A stretch of DNA of 64,000 bases from an uncultured Ruminococcus sp. (GCA_945868475.1 CAMBLM010000008.1:1-64000); one strand, 5' to 3'. Counted from the stretch's first letter, positions 7,865-15,619 are shown. Numbers and translations: made by a program. Notes: generated from the letters alone by a model not told the origin.

Positions 7865-9136
7865 TTATGCTTTTTCAAAATAGAAAGCCTTTGCGCCGTG
7901 CTTAGGGAGCTTTACATCGAAGCTGCCCTCTGCGCTCACGCTCTCGCCGCTCCAGAGTTCCCTGCCGCTGACCTTTCCGTATATTTCAGCCGCTTCAAGG
8001 TCAACATTCATCACGCCGTCATTATCTCCGGCATTGAAAACAGCTGCATAATATCCGCCCTCGGAGCTGAAAGCCGTCCAGAGGATATACTCGTTTCCGT
8101 CAGCATTTCTGCGATAGACAGGACGGGAATGACGTGAATTATGATGCATTCTGATAATGTCCTCATTTGTGAGAAGGCTCATCGTGAATTCATCAAAGCC
8201 AGTCATTTCGCCGCCTATAATAAGCGGTGAGCGGAAGATGCTCCAAAGCGTCATCATCGTTACCTGCTCGGCTTCGGTAAACTTAGTGCGGATAGACTTG
8301 TCATAATCCTGAAGAATAGGTCCTATCGGGAGCATATCGGCATCGGGCCAATGTCCTGCACCCGTGTGTATGCACCATTTTTCAGCGCGTTCAAACATCG
8401 CATAAAGCAGTTCCCACTTGTCCCAGAAATCGTCGGTGATACGCCACATATTCGCTGTCTGCTTATAAAGCTCAGCTTTTTCGATGAGCGCAGGTCCGGG
8501 AGAAAGGCTCAGTATCATATCTCTGCCGCAGTTATGAAGAGCATCGGAGAGCATAACAAGTTCGGCTTCTTCATGCGGAAGTTCGCGCGCGATGTCGTCA
8601 ACCTTTACAAAGTCAACGCCCCATTTCTTGTACAGCTCAAAAATGCTGTTGTAATATTCCTGCGCACCGTCCTTTGTCGGGTCAACGCCGTACATATCTG
8701 TGTTCCAGTGACAAATGCTGTCAGTCTTTGCGATCTGACGAGCCGTAATGTCAGTTCCCTTTATGCGCGTGTTTCGATGGACCGCCTGACGCGGAATTCC
8801 TCGCATAATATGTATGCCGAATTTAAGTCCGAGCGAATGAACATATTCCGCAAGCGGTGCAAAACCCTTTCCGCCCTTCGCCGACGGGAAGCGTTCCTCA
8901 GCAGGGATAAGGCGTGAATATTCGTCCATACAAAGTTCAGTAAATGGCTGATATTCGTGGTTTGGTGCTGTCGGGTTGCTCCACTGGATATCAACAACGA
9001 CATACTCCCAACCGTACTGTTTAAGATGCTTCGCCATAAATTCAGCGTTCTTGCGAACGGTTTCTTCATTGACAGCCGCACCGTAGCAGTCCCAGCTGTT
9101 CCAGCCCATAGGTGCTGTAAGCAAATTCTTATTCAT
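7865..9136 (-). CDS. GH27 family alpha-galactosidase-like enzyme
   Basis: 423 residues, no signal peptide. The start 'APMGWNSWDCYG' is diagnostic for GH27/GH36 clan D. The nucleophile Asp lies in 'VDFVKVDDIA' and the acid/base Asp in 'MWRITDDFWD'. A C-terminal beta-domain ends the protein. Retaining enzymes of this family remove alpha-galactose or beta-L-arabinopyranose from galactomannan, arabinogalactan or oligosaccharides. It starts 13 bases after the upstream GH43 gene with AGGAG before the ATG. Cytoplasmic location suggests it works on imported oligosaccharides. Confidence 0.88.
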   Translation of the reverse strand: MNKNLLTAPMGWNSWDCYGAAVNEETVRKNAEFMAKHLKQYGWEYVVVDIQWSNPTAPNHEYQPFTELCMDEYSRLIPAEERFPSAKGGKGFAPLAEYVHSLGLKFGIHIMRGIPRQAVHRNTRIKGTDITARQIAKTDSICHWNTDMYGVDPTKDGAQEYYNSIFELYKKWGVDFVKVDDIARELPHEEAELVMLSDALHNCGRDMILSLSPGPALIEKAELYKQTANMWRITDDFWDKWELLYAMFERAEKWCIHTGAGHWPDADMLPIGPILQDYDKSIRTKFTEAEQVTMMTLWSIFRSPLIIGGEMTGFDEFTMSLLTNEDIIRMHHNSRHSRPVYRRNADGNEYILWTAFSSEGGYYAAVFNAGDNDGVMNVDLEAAEIYGKVSGRELWSGESVSAEGSFDVKLPKHGAKAFYFEKA

Positions 9137-9149
9137 ATAGAAACTCCTT

Positions 9150-10625
9150 TTATCTGTATTTTACATCAAGCTCAGTGAACTCAGCCGTGTTGTTTCCGAT
9201 AGCATAAAGTCCGAGAACAACGCCTGTAAATCCGCCCGAAACTTCGCTCGAAAGGTACTTTGACTGACCGCCGCCGAGATGTGTTCTCTTTCCACCGTCA
9301 TTGACATAAAAGTTATAGAAAACGCTTTCCGAAACAATTTCAAGCTTTGCCGACGCACCCGAAAGCTTGACTGTGTTCTGAATGTGCTTCACGCCGCCGA
9401 TGTTGAGTTTCAGGACAGCTTCAAAACCGCCCTCGCAGGATCTTATCGCAGCATCGTAATGTTCGTTTTCGCACATATAAACCGAAACGCCGGCTTCGCC
9501 CTTGTCAATGCTGACATTGACGCTGTAATCCATATCAAAATCGCGCTGACGGAGTGCGATAAACGTCGGAGAATCGACTTCTTCAAGGGTGATATCAGTT
9601 CCTTTGAGAACTGCCTTGTCGGAAAGGCTGTAGTTCTCAAAATGAGGGTGACGGAGATAGCACCAGTCGATGTTCCAATCGGTATTTTCAAAGGTGTAAA
9701 GCTTCTTTTCGGTCTGCTCAAAATCGCCGCTTATCTCATACCCGAAATCGGTAGTTCCGTCATTGCCTGCTGTGAACCAGCCGTCCTTATCGAAAGCAAC
9801 AGGTGTGAGGAATATCTCACGTCCGAGGTGGTGATACGGCTGCCAGATATGTATCTGTCTGAATCCGAGTGTGAGGATATGCCAGTTGCCGTTTTTATCA
9901 CGGATAAGGTCGCCGTGACCGATACCCTGAATGATGAAAGGTGCTTTGTTTCTGTTGGTGAGAACAGGATTGTGAGCGTAATTTTCAAACTTGCCCCAGA
10001 CGGAATCGGAGCGTGAATACGTTACCATGTGACCGTATTCCGTACCGCCCTCGGCAGCCATAAGATAGTATTTTCCGTCTATCTTGTACATATGCGGACT
10101 TTCGAGATAACGTCCGCCCGAGCCTTTCCATATACATTTGCTCGGCGAAAGCTTCTTGCCTGTTGCAATGTCGATCTGGCACTGGATAACTCCGCCCACG
10201 CCATCATCGTCCTGACCGTTGCTGAGGAAGTACACCTTTCCGTCATCATCGAAAAGGAGCGACGGGTCGATGCCCGACTGGTCAACAAAGATAGGCTCAG
10301 ACCATTCGCCGTATATATCATCGGTGTAGACATAGAAATTCTGGTGGGTCGTATCGTTTGTCGTCACCATATAGAATCTGCCGTTGTTGTATCTTATCGT
10401 AGGTGCGAAAACGCCGCCCGAGCTGTTGATCTTTTCGAGCATTACCTGACTTTTTCGTGTAAGAACATGTCCTATCTGCTTCCAGTTGATAAGGTCATTA
10501 CTCTCAAAGAACGGCACTCCGGGGAAATACTGGAATGAGCTTGAAACGAGATAATATTTTCCGTTTGCCTCACATACGGACGGGTCGGGATAAAAGCCTT
10601 TGATTATCGGATTTGTGTACTTCAT
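9150..10625 (-). CDS. GH43 family beta-xylosidase-like enzyme
   Basis: 491 residues from the ATG at 10625, which follows TTTTTAGGAGAAAG; the frame extends further upstream but without a ribosome site. The GH43 catalytic triad is visible: Asp in 'GFYPDPSVCEANGKYYL', Asp in 'SGIDPSLLFDDDGK', and Glu in 'RYLESPHMYKIDG'. The last 180 residues are a DUF1349/GH43_C2-like sandwich, the layout of beta-xylosidase/arabinosidase subfamilies (GH43_11/12). It lacks a signal peptide. It is the first gene of the glycosidase operon and has its own consensus promoter at 10692-10720. Confidence 0.88.
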   Translation of the reverse strand: MKYTNPIIKGFYPDPSVCEANGKYYLVSSSFQYFPGVPFFESNDLINWKQIGHVLTRKSQVMLEKINSSGGVFAPTIRYNNGRFYMVTTNDTTHQNFYVYTDDIYGEWSEPIFVDQSGIDPSLLFDDDGKVYFLSNGQDDDGVGGVIQCQIDIATGKKLSPSKCIWKGSGGRYLESPHMYKIDGKYYLMAAEGGTEYGHMVTYSRSDSVWGKFENYAHNPVLTNRNKAPFIIQGIGHGDLIRDKNGNWHILTLGFRQIHIWQPYHHLGREIFLTPVAFDKDGWFTAGNDGTTDFGYEISGDFEQTEKKLYTFENTDWNIDWCYLRHPHFENYSLSDKAVLKGTDITLEEVDSPTFIALRQRDFDMDYSVNVSIDKGEAGVSVYMCENEHYDAAIRSCEGGFEAVLKLNIGGVKHIQNTVKLSGASAKLEIVSESVFYNFYVNDGGKRTHLGGGQSKYLSSEVSGGFTGVVLGLYAIGNNTAEFTELDVKYR

Positions 10626-10649
10626 AATACTTTCTCCTAAAAAGCTTCT

Positions 10650-10694
10650 TATATAAAAATAAGACATTACCGTCTTTATCAGTAATGTCTTATT
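10650..10694 (-). terminator. Terminator of bioY operon, overlapping the next promoter
   Basis: A perfect 13-bp stem (AATAAGACATTAC; arms 10658-10670 and 10682-10694) followed on the minus strand by a T-rich run. Its first arm begins inside the -10 box of the glycosidase promoter, so transcripts begun there would lack most of that arm. Confidence 0.8.
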
Positions 10695-10720
10695 ATACCA
10701 TATCAATAAATTTATGTCAA
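10692..10720 (-). promoter_or_regulatory. Promoter of the glycosidase operon
   Basis: TTGACA (10720-10715) and TATAAT (10697-10692) on the minus strand, exactly 17 bases apart. Predicted start is near 10686, about 60 bases before the GH43 ATG. Confidence 0.85.
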
Positions 10721-10755
10721 TGATGCAAAGTGTTCTTGGCACTGATGTTTTGTGC

Positions 10756-11133
10756 TTATTGATCTCTGCCGCAAATGCTGTACCACTGGCAGTCACCGCA
10801 GACCTCGGAAAGTTTTTTCGCTCCGATTATGTTATCGTGAACAAGCTTTGAAAACTCTTTCCAGTGAAGTTCCGTTCCGCTTTTTATTCCGCAGCGTTCA
10901 AGAACAGCACTGTCATATCCTGCGACTTTTCCGAGAGAGCTGCAAACTCCCCTGTCATTGTGGGGGCAGGCTTTGCAGACCTCATCTGCGCAGTCAACTA
11001 TTTTCACGACAGGGTCTTTTTCGAGCATTGATTTCTTTTCAGCCATATTTGCCGTAAAGGAATCGCTGTAACCTTTCCCCTCAAAAAAGCTCATACAAAG
11101 TCCGTGGTGCGCTCTTACGTTAAAACTTGACAT
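10756..11133 (-). CDS. DUF1284 Cys-rich protein
   Basis: 125 residues from the ATG at 11133, chosen because 'VRAHHGLCMSFFEGKGYS' near the N-terminus is the conserved start of DUF1284. It contains at least eight Cys in pairs ('CADEVCKACPHN', 'GVCSSL', 'CGDCQWYSICG'), suggesting an iron-sulfur cluster or bound metal. The function is not known. It overlaps the end of bioY by 14 bases, so it is expected to be coupled to biotin uptake control. No strong ribosome site precedes it, consistent with translational coupling. Confidence 0.8.
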   Translation of the reverse strand: MSSFNVRAHHGLCMSFFEGKGYSDSFTANMAEKKSMLEKDPVVKIVDCADEVCKACPHNDRGVCSSLGKVAGYDSAVLERCGIKSGTELHWKEFSKLVHDNIIGAKKLSEVCGDCQWYSICGRDQ

Positions 11134-11698
11134 ATTTTTTGAGCTGCTTTGTAAGAACAACAGCGAGTGCGATCTTGATGCAGTCAGGAATGATGAACGG
11201 GAATACGCACCAGCCGAGTGCTGTCATAAGTCCGATAGGTGCGGTATTCTTTGCATAAACGATCATGAACCAAGCTGTTCCGAAAGCATAGCAAACAAGA
11301 AGTCCGATAACCATTGCGATTATCATTATCGGGAGCTTTTCACCGAATGCTGTTGTCATTGCCCAGTAAACAAGCCCCGAAAGCAGGAATCCCACTATGT
11401 AGCCGCCCGTTGTACCCAAAAGAACGCCTATACCGCTGCTGAAGCCTGCAAAAACAGGAACTCCGACTGCACCGAGAAGAATATAGACGAGAACCGAGAT
11501 AGTTCCCTTTTTGCCGCCGAGAAGTCCGACTGCCATAAACACGCCGAATGTCTGGAGTGTGAACGGAACAGTCGTCGGAATGGATATCCACGAACAAACA
11601 GCGATAATTACCGCCATAAGAGCCGTGAAAACGAGTTCCTTGGTTGTTATTTTGCTTTTGGTGACCTCTGCACCAACATTTTCTGTTATATCTGCCAT
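11120..11698 (-). CDS. bioY: BioY biotin transporter (ECF S component)
   Basis: 192 residues with about six membrane segments and the BioY signatures 'PFTLQTFGVFMAVGLLGGKKG' region and 'GYIVGFLLSG'. BioY binds biotin and works alone or with the shared EcfAA'T energising module, which is not in the window. The ATG at 11698 has GAGGAGG upstream with a long 11-base spacer. The promoter and two BirA-type boxes upstream imply biotin repression. It is followed by the overlapping DUF1284 gene. Confidence 0.92.
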   Translation of the reverse strand: MADITENVGAEVTKSKITTKELVFTALMAVIIAVCSWISIPTTVPFTLQTFGVFMAVGLLGGKKGTISVLVYILLGAVGVPVFAGFSSGIGVLLGTTGGYIVGFLLSGLVYWAMTTAFGEKLPIMIIAMVIGLLVCYAFGTAWFMIVYAKNTAPIGLMTALGWCVFPFIIPDCIKIALAVVLTKQLKKYVKF

Positions 11699-11725
11699 AC
11701 AGATACAAACCTCCTCAAATCCCAA

Positions 11726-11757
11726 TTGTCTACCAATCAGTTTATTTTAGTTTACAA
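11726..11757 (-). promoter_or_regulatory. BirA-type biotin operator, proximal
   Basis: TTGTCTACC, 14 bases, then AGTTTACAA: the inverted halves and 14-base spacing of Firmicute BirA boxes. It lies just downstream of the bioY -10 box, at the transcription start. Confidence 0.8.
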
Positions 11758-11762
11758 CGGTT

Positions 11763-11791
11763 ATTATACGATATTTTCGACGAATTGTCAA
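11763..11791 (-). promoter_or_regulatory. bioY promoter
   Basis: On the minus strand TTGACA (11791-11786) and TATAAT (11768-11763), 17 bases apart. The -35 overlaps the distal BirA box. Confidence 0.85.
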
Positions 11792-11816
11792 CCATTCTTA
11801 GTGCAAAAGTAGACAA
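11785..11816 (-). promoter_or_regulatory. BirA-type biotin operator, distal
   Basis: TTGTCAACC, 14 bases, then AGTAGACAA. Same architecture as the proximal box, 59 bases away centre to centre, and overlapping the -35 hexamer. Confidence 0.78.
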
Positions 11817-11851
11817 TCCAGCGACTTTTAACACTAATTTAAAAATGTCTA

Positions 11852-11880
11852 TTGAAAATAACGCTTTTATATGTTATAAT
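11852..11880 (+). promoter_or_regulatory. Promoter of DUF308 gene
   Basis: TTGAAA (11852-11857) and TATAAT (11875-11880), spacer 17. The start codon follows 31 bases later. Confidence 0.8.
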
Positions 11881-11911
11881 GTATCCAAATTCAACAAAGG
11901 AGCAGCACTAT

Positions 11912-12496
11912 ATGAAAACAAAAACAAACAAATTGGCACTTTTCGTTGCACCTGTTCTGACTATCATTGTCGGAATAATCCTTATTGCAAATTCAGTTCA
12001 GGCTACCGTTGTGATATGCCGTGTTATCGGTATTATCCTGCTTATGAGCGGACTTTTCTTCACAGGGGCTTCCCTGCTCAATATGAATTCACCCGTTCAG
12101 AAATTTAACCTCGTTCCCGGTCTTATCCAGCTTCTTCTCGGACTTTATATCATGATACGCCCTGACAGGATAGTTGGCTTCATTACTATTATAATAGGTG
12201 TTGTTGTTCTCGTCCAGAGCTTTGGTATACTTGAACACGGACTTGAAACGAAATACCTCGGCTACAAAATATGGTGGGTAACAGCACTTCTTGCGGTAGT
12301 TATGGCTGTACTCGGTATCGTCATCATTGTAAATCCGTTCGGAGCAGTTTCCGTTGCAATGAAGTTCACCGGCTTCGTACTTATCGTTCAGGGCGTTACG
12401 GATGCAATAACACGCTACAGAGCAGACAAGATCATTGAAAAGCTCAAAAAACAGGCAAACGGCGATTATATCGATGCCGATTATACTATTAAATAA
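11912..12496 (+). CDS. HdeD/DUF308-type membrane protein
   Basis: 194 residues, about six hydrophobic segments in repeated pairs with short loops ('GIILIANSVQA', 'GLYIMIRPDRIVG', 'GIVIIVNPFGA'), the duplicated pattern of DUF308 (HdeD-like) proteins. The C-terminus is hydrophilic and faces the cytoplasm. In enterobacteria HdeD is linked to acid stress; no role is proved in Firmicutes. The ATG at 11912 follows AAAGGAG. It is transcribed alone between its promoter and a bidirectional terminator, divergent from bioY. Confidence 0.82.
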   Translation: MKTKTNKLALFVAPVLTIIVGIILIANSVQATVVICRVIGIILLMSGLFFTGASLLNMNSPVQKFNLVPGLIQLLLGLYIMIRPDRIVGFITIIIGVVVLVQSFGILEHGLETKYLGYKIWWVTALLAVVMAVLGIVIIVNPFGAVSVAMKFTGFVLIVQGVTDAITRYRADKIIEKLKKQANGDYIDADYTIK

Positions 12497-12500
12497 ACAA

Positions 12501-12542
12501 ACAGCCTTTGCAAACCAAAATGTAACGGTTTGCAAAGGCTGT
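12501..12542. terminator. Bidirectional terminator-like hairpin
   Basis: A perfect 16-bp stem ACAGCCTTTGCAAACC with a 10-base loop between the DUF308 gene and the convergent thioesterase. T tracts are short on both sides. Confidence 0.75.
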
Positions 12543-12547
12543 AAATT

Positions 12548-13015
12548 TTAGAACATTTCCTTTCTGCGCTGTTTGCGTATCTCGGCACGTTTTTCGGCGA
12601 GTGCCCATTCAGCTTTTTCTTCCTCCGTTTCAAGCTTCAAACGCGGAACTTCAACGGGCTTTTCATTCTCGTCAATTGCGATGATTATAACATAAGCCGT
12701 ATTGATGAGCGTTCTGCTCGAATCGAGATGCTCAACGTAAGTTTCAACGCAGACTTCCATTGAAGTTCTGCCGACGTAGGTTATCCTTCCGCAGAGGATA
12801 ACAGTATCGTTGAGATGTGCAGGCGCTCTGAATGTGAGAGTATCAACGACAGCGGTCGTGACATTTCTTCCCGAATGGCGGCGGGCAACAACTGACGCAA
12901 CAATGTCTATCCATTCCATTAATCTTCCGCCGAAAAGACGGTTGTAGCCGTTCATATCCTTTTGTGTGAGGATCTGGACCTGCTCCGCATACGAATCTTT
13001 AACTGATTTTTCCAT
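12548..13015 (-). CDS. Hotdog-fold acyl-CoA thioesterase
   Basis: 155 residues from the ATG at 13015, preceded by AAAGGAAG. The hotdog helix region 'QKDMNGYNRLFGGRLMEWID' and the strand 'NTTAVVDTLTFRAP'-like segment fit the acyl-CoA hydrolase (YkhA/YciA) group, with the catalytic Asp expected in the helix motif 'EWIDIVA'. These enzymes release CoA from acyl-CoAs in the cytoplasm. A charged tail follows ('EEEKAEWALAEKRAEIRKQ'). It diverges from the gene at 13045, leaving only 29 bases between start codons. Confidence 0.85.
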   Translation of the reverse strand: MEKSVKDSYAEQVQILTQKDMNGYNRLFGGRLMEWIDIVASVVARRHSGRNVTTAVVDTLTFRAPAHLNDTVILCGRITYVGRTSMEVCVETYVEHLDSSRTLINTAYVIIIAIDENEKPVEVPRLKLETEEEKAEWALAEKRAEIRKQRRKEMF

Positions 13016-13044
13016 AAAACAACTTCCTTTAATTTGGTGATATT

Positions 13045-13836
13045 TTGGACAGAGAAAAATATTTTTATGCTCTTTCAAAGGTTCTTGACGGTGAACACAA
13101 AAGAGCAGGAATAGGAACTTACTGCGAAAAAACCGTTCATTCCGTTTTAAAAAATTACTTTGAACCGTTCGAGGACAGTCACGAGCAAAAGGTCGGCGGC
13201 TTCGTTGCCGATATCGTCGGCGAAAACGGCATTATCGAGATACAGACCGCAGGATTTGACAGGCTGAGGAAAAAGCTTGCCGCATTTCTTGAAGTCAGCG
13301 ATGTGACCGTTGTTTATCCGATACCGCTCAACAAGTGGCTCATACCGATAGACCCCGAAACGGGCAGGCTCGGCAGGAAGCGCAAGTCCCCCAAAAAGGG
13401 TTCGCCATACGATATTTTCCCCGAGCTTTACAAAATTAAACCGTTTTTACCGAATAAACGGCTGCATTTCTGCATTGTAATGCTCGATGTTGAAGAATAC
13501 CGTCAGCCGCCCGAAACCACAGGCTTAAAGCGAGGTCGGCGCAGAGGCAGCACACGCTATGACAGGATCCCAATTGCGCTTTGTGACGAGCTGCATTTCG
13601 ACAAGCTTTCCGACTGGTTTTACTTCGTACCGAACGGGCTGGAAAGCGAATATACTTCGCGCGATTTTGCCGAAAAAGCACTGGTGCATACGTCCACCGC
13701 ACAGCTTGTGCTGAATATCCTCACTGCACTCGGAGTTACCGAACGCATCGGCAAGCAGGGGCGAAGCTATCTTTACCGAACGGTCATTCACACAGACGAA
13801 GAAATCTTTCCGCCTCACGCTTCAGACGGGCAGTAG
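13045..13836 (+). CDS. Uncharacterised protein with PD-(D/E)XK-like motif
   Basis: 263 residues, no membrane segment. A helical start ('EHKRAGIGTYCEKTVHSVLK') leads to 'KVGGFVADIVGENGIIEIQTAGF', whose Asp, spacing and E-x-Q resemble the core of PD-(D/E)XK nuclease folds. It continues with a basic loop ('GRKRKSPKKGSP') and ends with a winged-helix-like region ('TSTAQLVLNILTALGVTERIGKQGRS'-like). I do not know its function; a nuclease or DNA-binding role is only inferred from the motif. TTG at 13045 is used with GGTGAT close upstream (short spacer). Its 3' end overlaps the convergent maf gene by 53 bases. Confidence 0.62.
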   Translation: MDREKYFYALSKVLDGEHKRAGIGTYCEKTVHSVLKNYFEPFEDSHEQKVGGFVADIVGENGIIEIQTAGFDRLRKKLAAFLEVSDVTVVYPIPLNKWLIPIDPETGRLGRKRKSPKKGSPYDIFPELYKIKPFLPNKRLHFCIVMLDVEEYRQPPETTGLKRGRRRGSTRYDRIPIALCDELHFDKLSDWFYFVPNGLESEYTSRDFAEKALVHTSTAQLVLNILTALGVTERIGKQGRSYLYRTVIHTDEEIFPPHASDGQ

Positions 13837-14350
13837 GCAGACCGACAACATTGAAATAGTCGCCGTGTATCTGTCTTGCGGGCAGAAAGCCTTTATCCTG
13901 AATACCGTAAGCGCCTGCCTTATCCATCGGCGAACCTGTCCGAATATAGCTTTCTATTTCTTCATCGGAAAGCGGATAGAACTCCACCTCGGTCGTTTCG
14001 GAGAAGCTCAGGCTTCTTCCTTTGTAAAATAAGCATACGCCCGTTATGACCTTATGAGTCTTGCCCGAAAGCTCGGTGAGCATACGCTTTGCATCGGCTT
14101 CATCATGCGGCTTTCCATAGACCCTGCCGTTAAAAACAACTATCGTATCACAGCCGATAACAAGCGAATCTGCGTGTTCTTTTGCGATATAAGCTGCTTT
14201 TTTTACAGCGAGAAATTCCGCACTCTGCTCGGCAGGTATCTCCTCGGGCAGCGTTTCGTCCACATCGGACGGAATACATTCAAATTTGTCAAAAACGCTC
14301 GCAAGGAGTTCTTTTCTTCTCGGCGATGCGGAAGCAAGGATAACATTCAT
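13784..14350 (-). CDS. maf: Maf-type nucleoside triphosphate pyrophosphatase
   Basis: 188 residues. The Maf hallmarks are clear: 'LASASPRRKELL' at the N-terminus, 'GCDTIVVFNGRVYGKP', and 'YIRTGSPMDKAGAYGIQ'. Maf proteins hydrolyse dTTP/UTP or modified nucleotides to monophosphates, cleaning the nucleotide pool. The ATG at 14350 has AAAGGAA upstream; an upstream extension lacks a ribosome site. It starts 34 bases from the divergent GNAT gene. Confidence 0.9.
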   Translation of the reverse strand: MNVILASASPRRKELLASVFDKFECIPSDVDETLPEEIPAEQSAEFLAVKKAAYIAKEHADSLVIGCDTIVVFNGRVYGKPHDEADAKRMLTELSGKTHKVITGVCLFYKGRSLSFSETTEVEFYPLSDEEIESYIRTGSPMDKAGAYGIQDKGFLPARQIHGDYFNVVGLPTARLKREAERFLRLCE

Positions 14351-14384
14351 TTTTATATTCCTTTCCAAAAGAGGTAATTTTACT

Positions 14385-14858
14385 ATGATAATTAAAGCTT
14401 ATGAAAAGCTTCCCGAAGAAGCGCATTATATCCGTCAGACGGTTTTCGTTGAGGAACAGGGATTCAGGGAAGAATTCGATACTCTTGACAATACAGCCGT
14501 TCACGCTGTCGGTTTTATTGACGGCTCTCCTGTTGCAACGGGAAGAATTTTTCCTGCAGAGGAGAACGGCGCATACTATCTCGGCAGGCTTGCCGTACTG
14601 AAAAATTTCCGCAAAAACGGAACAGGCAGCAAAATGCTTGTTTTTCTTGAAAGCGAAGCCGCAAAACGGGGCGCATCAAAGATAATTCTCCACGCCCAGA
14701 TACAAGCGCAGCCGTTCTACGAAAAGAACAGCTACATTGCAGAGGGTGAACCGTTTCTTGAAGGATCAGCGCCCCATATCACGATGATGAAAAAGCTTAG
14801 AACCTGTCTTCATAAGAAATGTGTGCGGATTTTCGAGCATAATTTTGTTGCAGAGTAG
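14385..14858 (+). CDS. GNAT family acetyltransferase with element-derived C-terminus
   Basis: 157 residues from the ATG at 14385, preceded by GAGGT. The GNAT core is present: 'IRQTVFVEEQGF' near the start, 'LGRLAVLKNFRKNGTGSKML' (acetyl-CoA loop R-x2-G-x-G type) and 'ILHAQIQAQPFYEKNSY'. The substrate is unknown. The last 18 residues come from the 161-bp element inserted at 14800. Removing the element and one TTA copy gives CTT-AGA-TAA, so the parent protein would have ended at '...MMKKLR'. Confidence 0.83.
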   Translation: MIIKAYEKLPEEAHYIRQTVFVEEQGFREEFDTLDNTAVHAVGFIDGSPVATGRIFPAEENGAYYLGRLAVLKNFRKNGTGSKMLVFLESEAAKRGASKIILHAQIQAQPFYEKNSYIAEGEPFLEGSAPHITMMKKLRTCLHKKCVRIFEHNFVAE

Positions 14859-14960
14859 GCAAAAATCCGCAGGCGGGCTTTCGCCCGGCAAGGATTTTTA
14901 ACGCAGTCTGCGGCAAAATTTGCCGAAAAGACGTGCGCATATGCTTGTGAAGACGGGTTC
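14800..14960. mobile_element. 161-bp GAACC element, copy B
   Basis: Same sequence as 5080-5240, with terminal repeats GAACCTGTCTTCATAAG and CTTGTGAAGACGGGTTC and TTA on each side (14797-14799, 14961-14963). It entered the end of the GNAT gene. Confidence 0.85.
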
Positions 14961-14986
14961 TTAGATAAAAATTTTAGAGGTTCCCT

Positions 14987-15565
14987 TTAGAAATTGATAA
15001 CGCCGAGATGTTCGAGGAGAATTTTTACGCCCATAAGTACGAGAATGATCCCTCCGACAAGCTCGGCTTTGCTTTTGTATTTGCTGCCGAATTTGTTTCC
15101 GATAACAACACCGATTATTGAAAGAACAAATGTCGTTGTTCCGATTATTGATATCGCCGACCAGATGTTTACATTGAGGAATGCAAATGTTATTCCTACG
15201 GCGAGTGCATCAATGCTCGTTGCGACTGCAAGGATAAACAGTTCCTTTATGTCGAGCTTGTCTTCTTCCTGCTTATCGACCTCGTTCCATTCCTTTATAG
15301 CCTCAACGACCATTTTTCCGCCGATGAAACCAAGGAGAAGGAACGCTATCCAGTGGTCTATCCTTGTGATGTACTTTTCAAAACCTATTCCGAGAAAATA
15401 GCCGATCAGCGGCATAATTGCCTGAAATCCGCCGAAGAACAATGCTATGATGCCTGCGTGTTTAAAATCGATCTTTCCGCGCATATTCAGTCCCTTGCAT
15501 ACCGAAACTGCAAACGCGTCCATAGAAAGTCCCACGCCGATAAGAAACAGCTCAACAAAACCCAT
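14987..15565 (-). CDS. mntP: Manganese efflux pump MntP
   Basis: 192 residues with six membrane segments. The two MntP repeats carry 'GLSMDAFAVSVCKGL' and 'VATSIDALAVGITFA', whose Asp residues are needed for export. MntP removes excess Mn(II) from the cytoplasm. The ATG at 15565 has AGAGGAG upstream. A yybP-ykoY riboswitch and terminator sit in its leader, giving Mn-dependent expression. Confidence 0.95.
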   Translation of the reverse strand: MGFVELFLIGVGLSMDAFAVSVCKGLNMRGKIDFKHAGIIALFFGGFQAIMPLIGYFLGIGFEKYITRIDHWIAFLLLGFIGGKMVVEAIKEWNEVDKQEEDKLDIKELFILAVATSIDALAVGITFAFLNVNIWSAISIIGTTTFVLSIIGVVIGNKFGSKYKSKAELVGGIILVLMGVKILLEHLGVINF

Positions 15566-15586
15566 AACAATACTCCTCTTATAAAT

Positions 15587-15619
15587 AAAAAAACTTATGT
15601 CCGCCTGCGGTACATAAGT
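15587..15619 (-). terminator. Riboswitch-linked terminator before mntP
   Basis: An 11-bp stem (ACTTATGTCCG type arms around a GC-rich centre) followed by seven T on the minus strand, 22 bases before the mntP start. Its arm ACTTATGT is repeated in the 3' end of the aptamer, so the two can compete for pairing. Confidence 0.82.
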
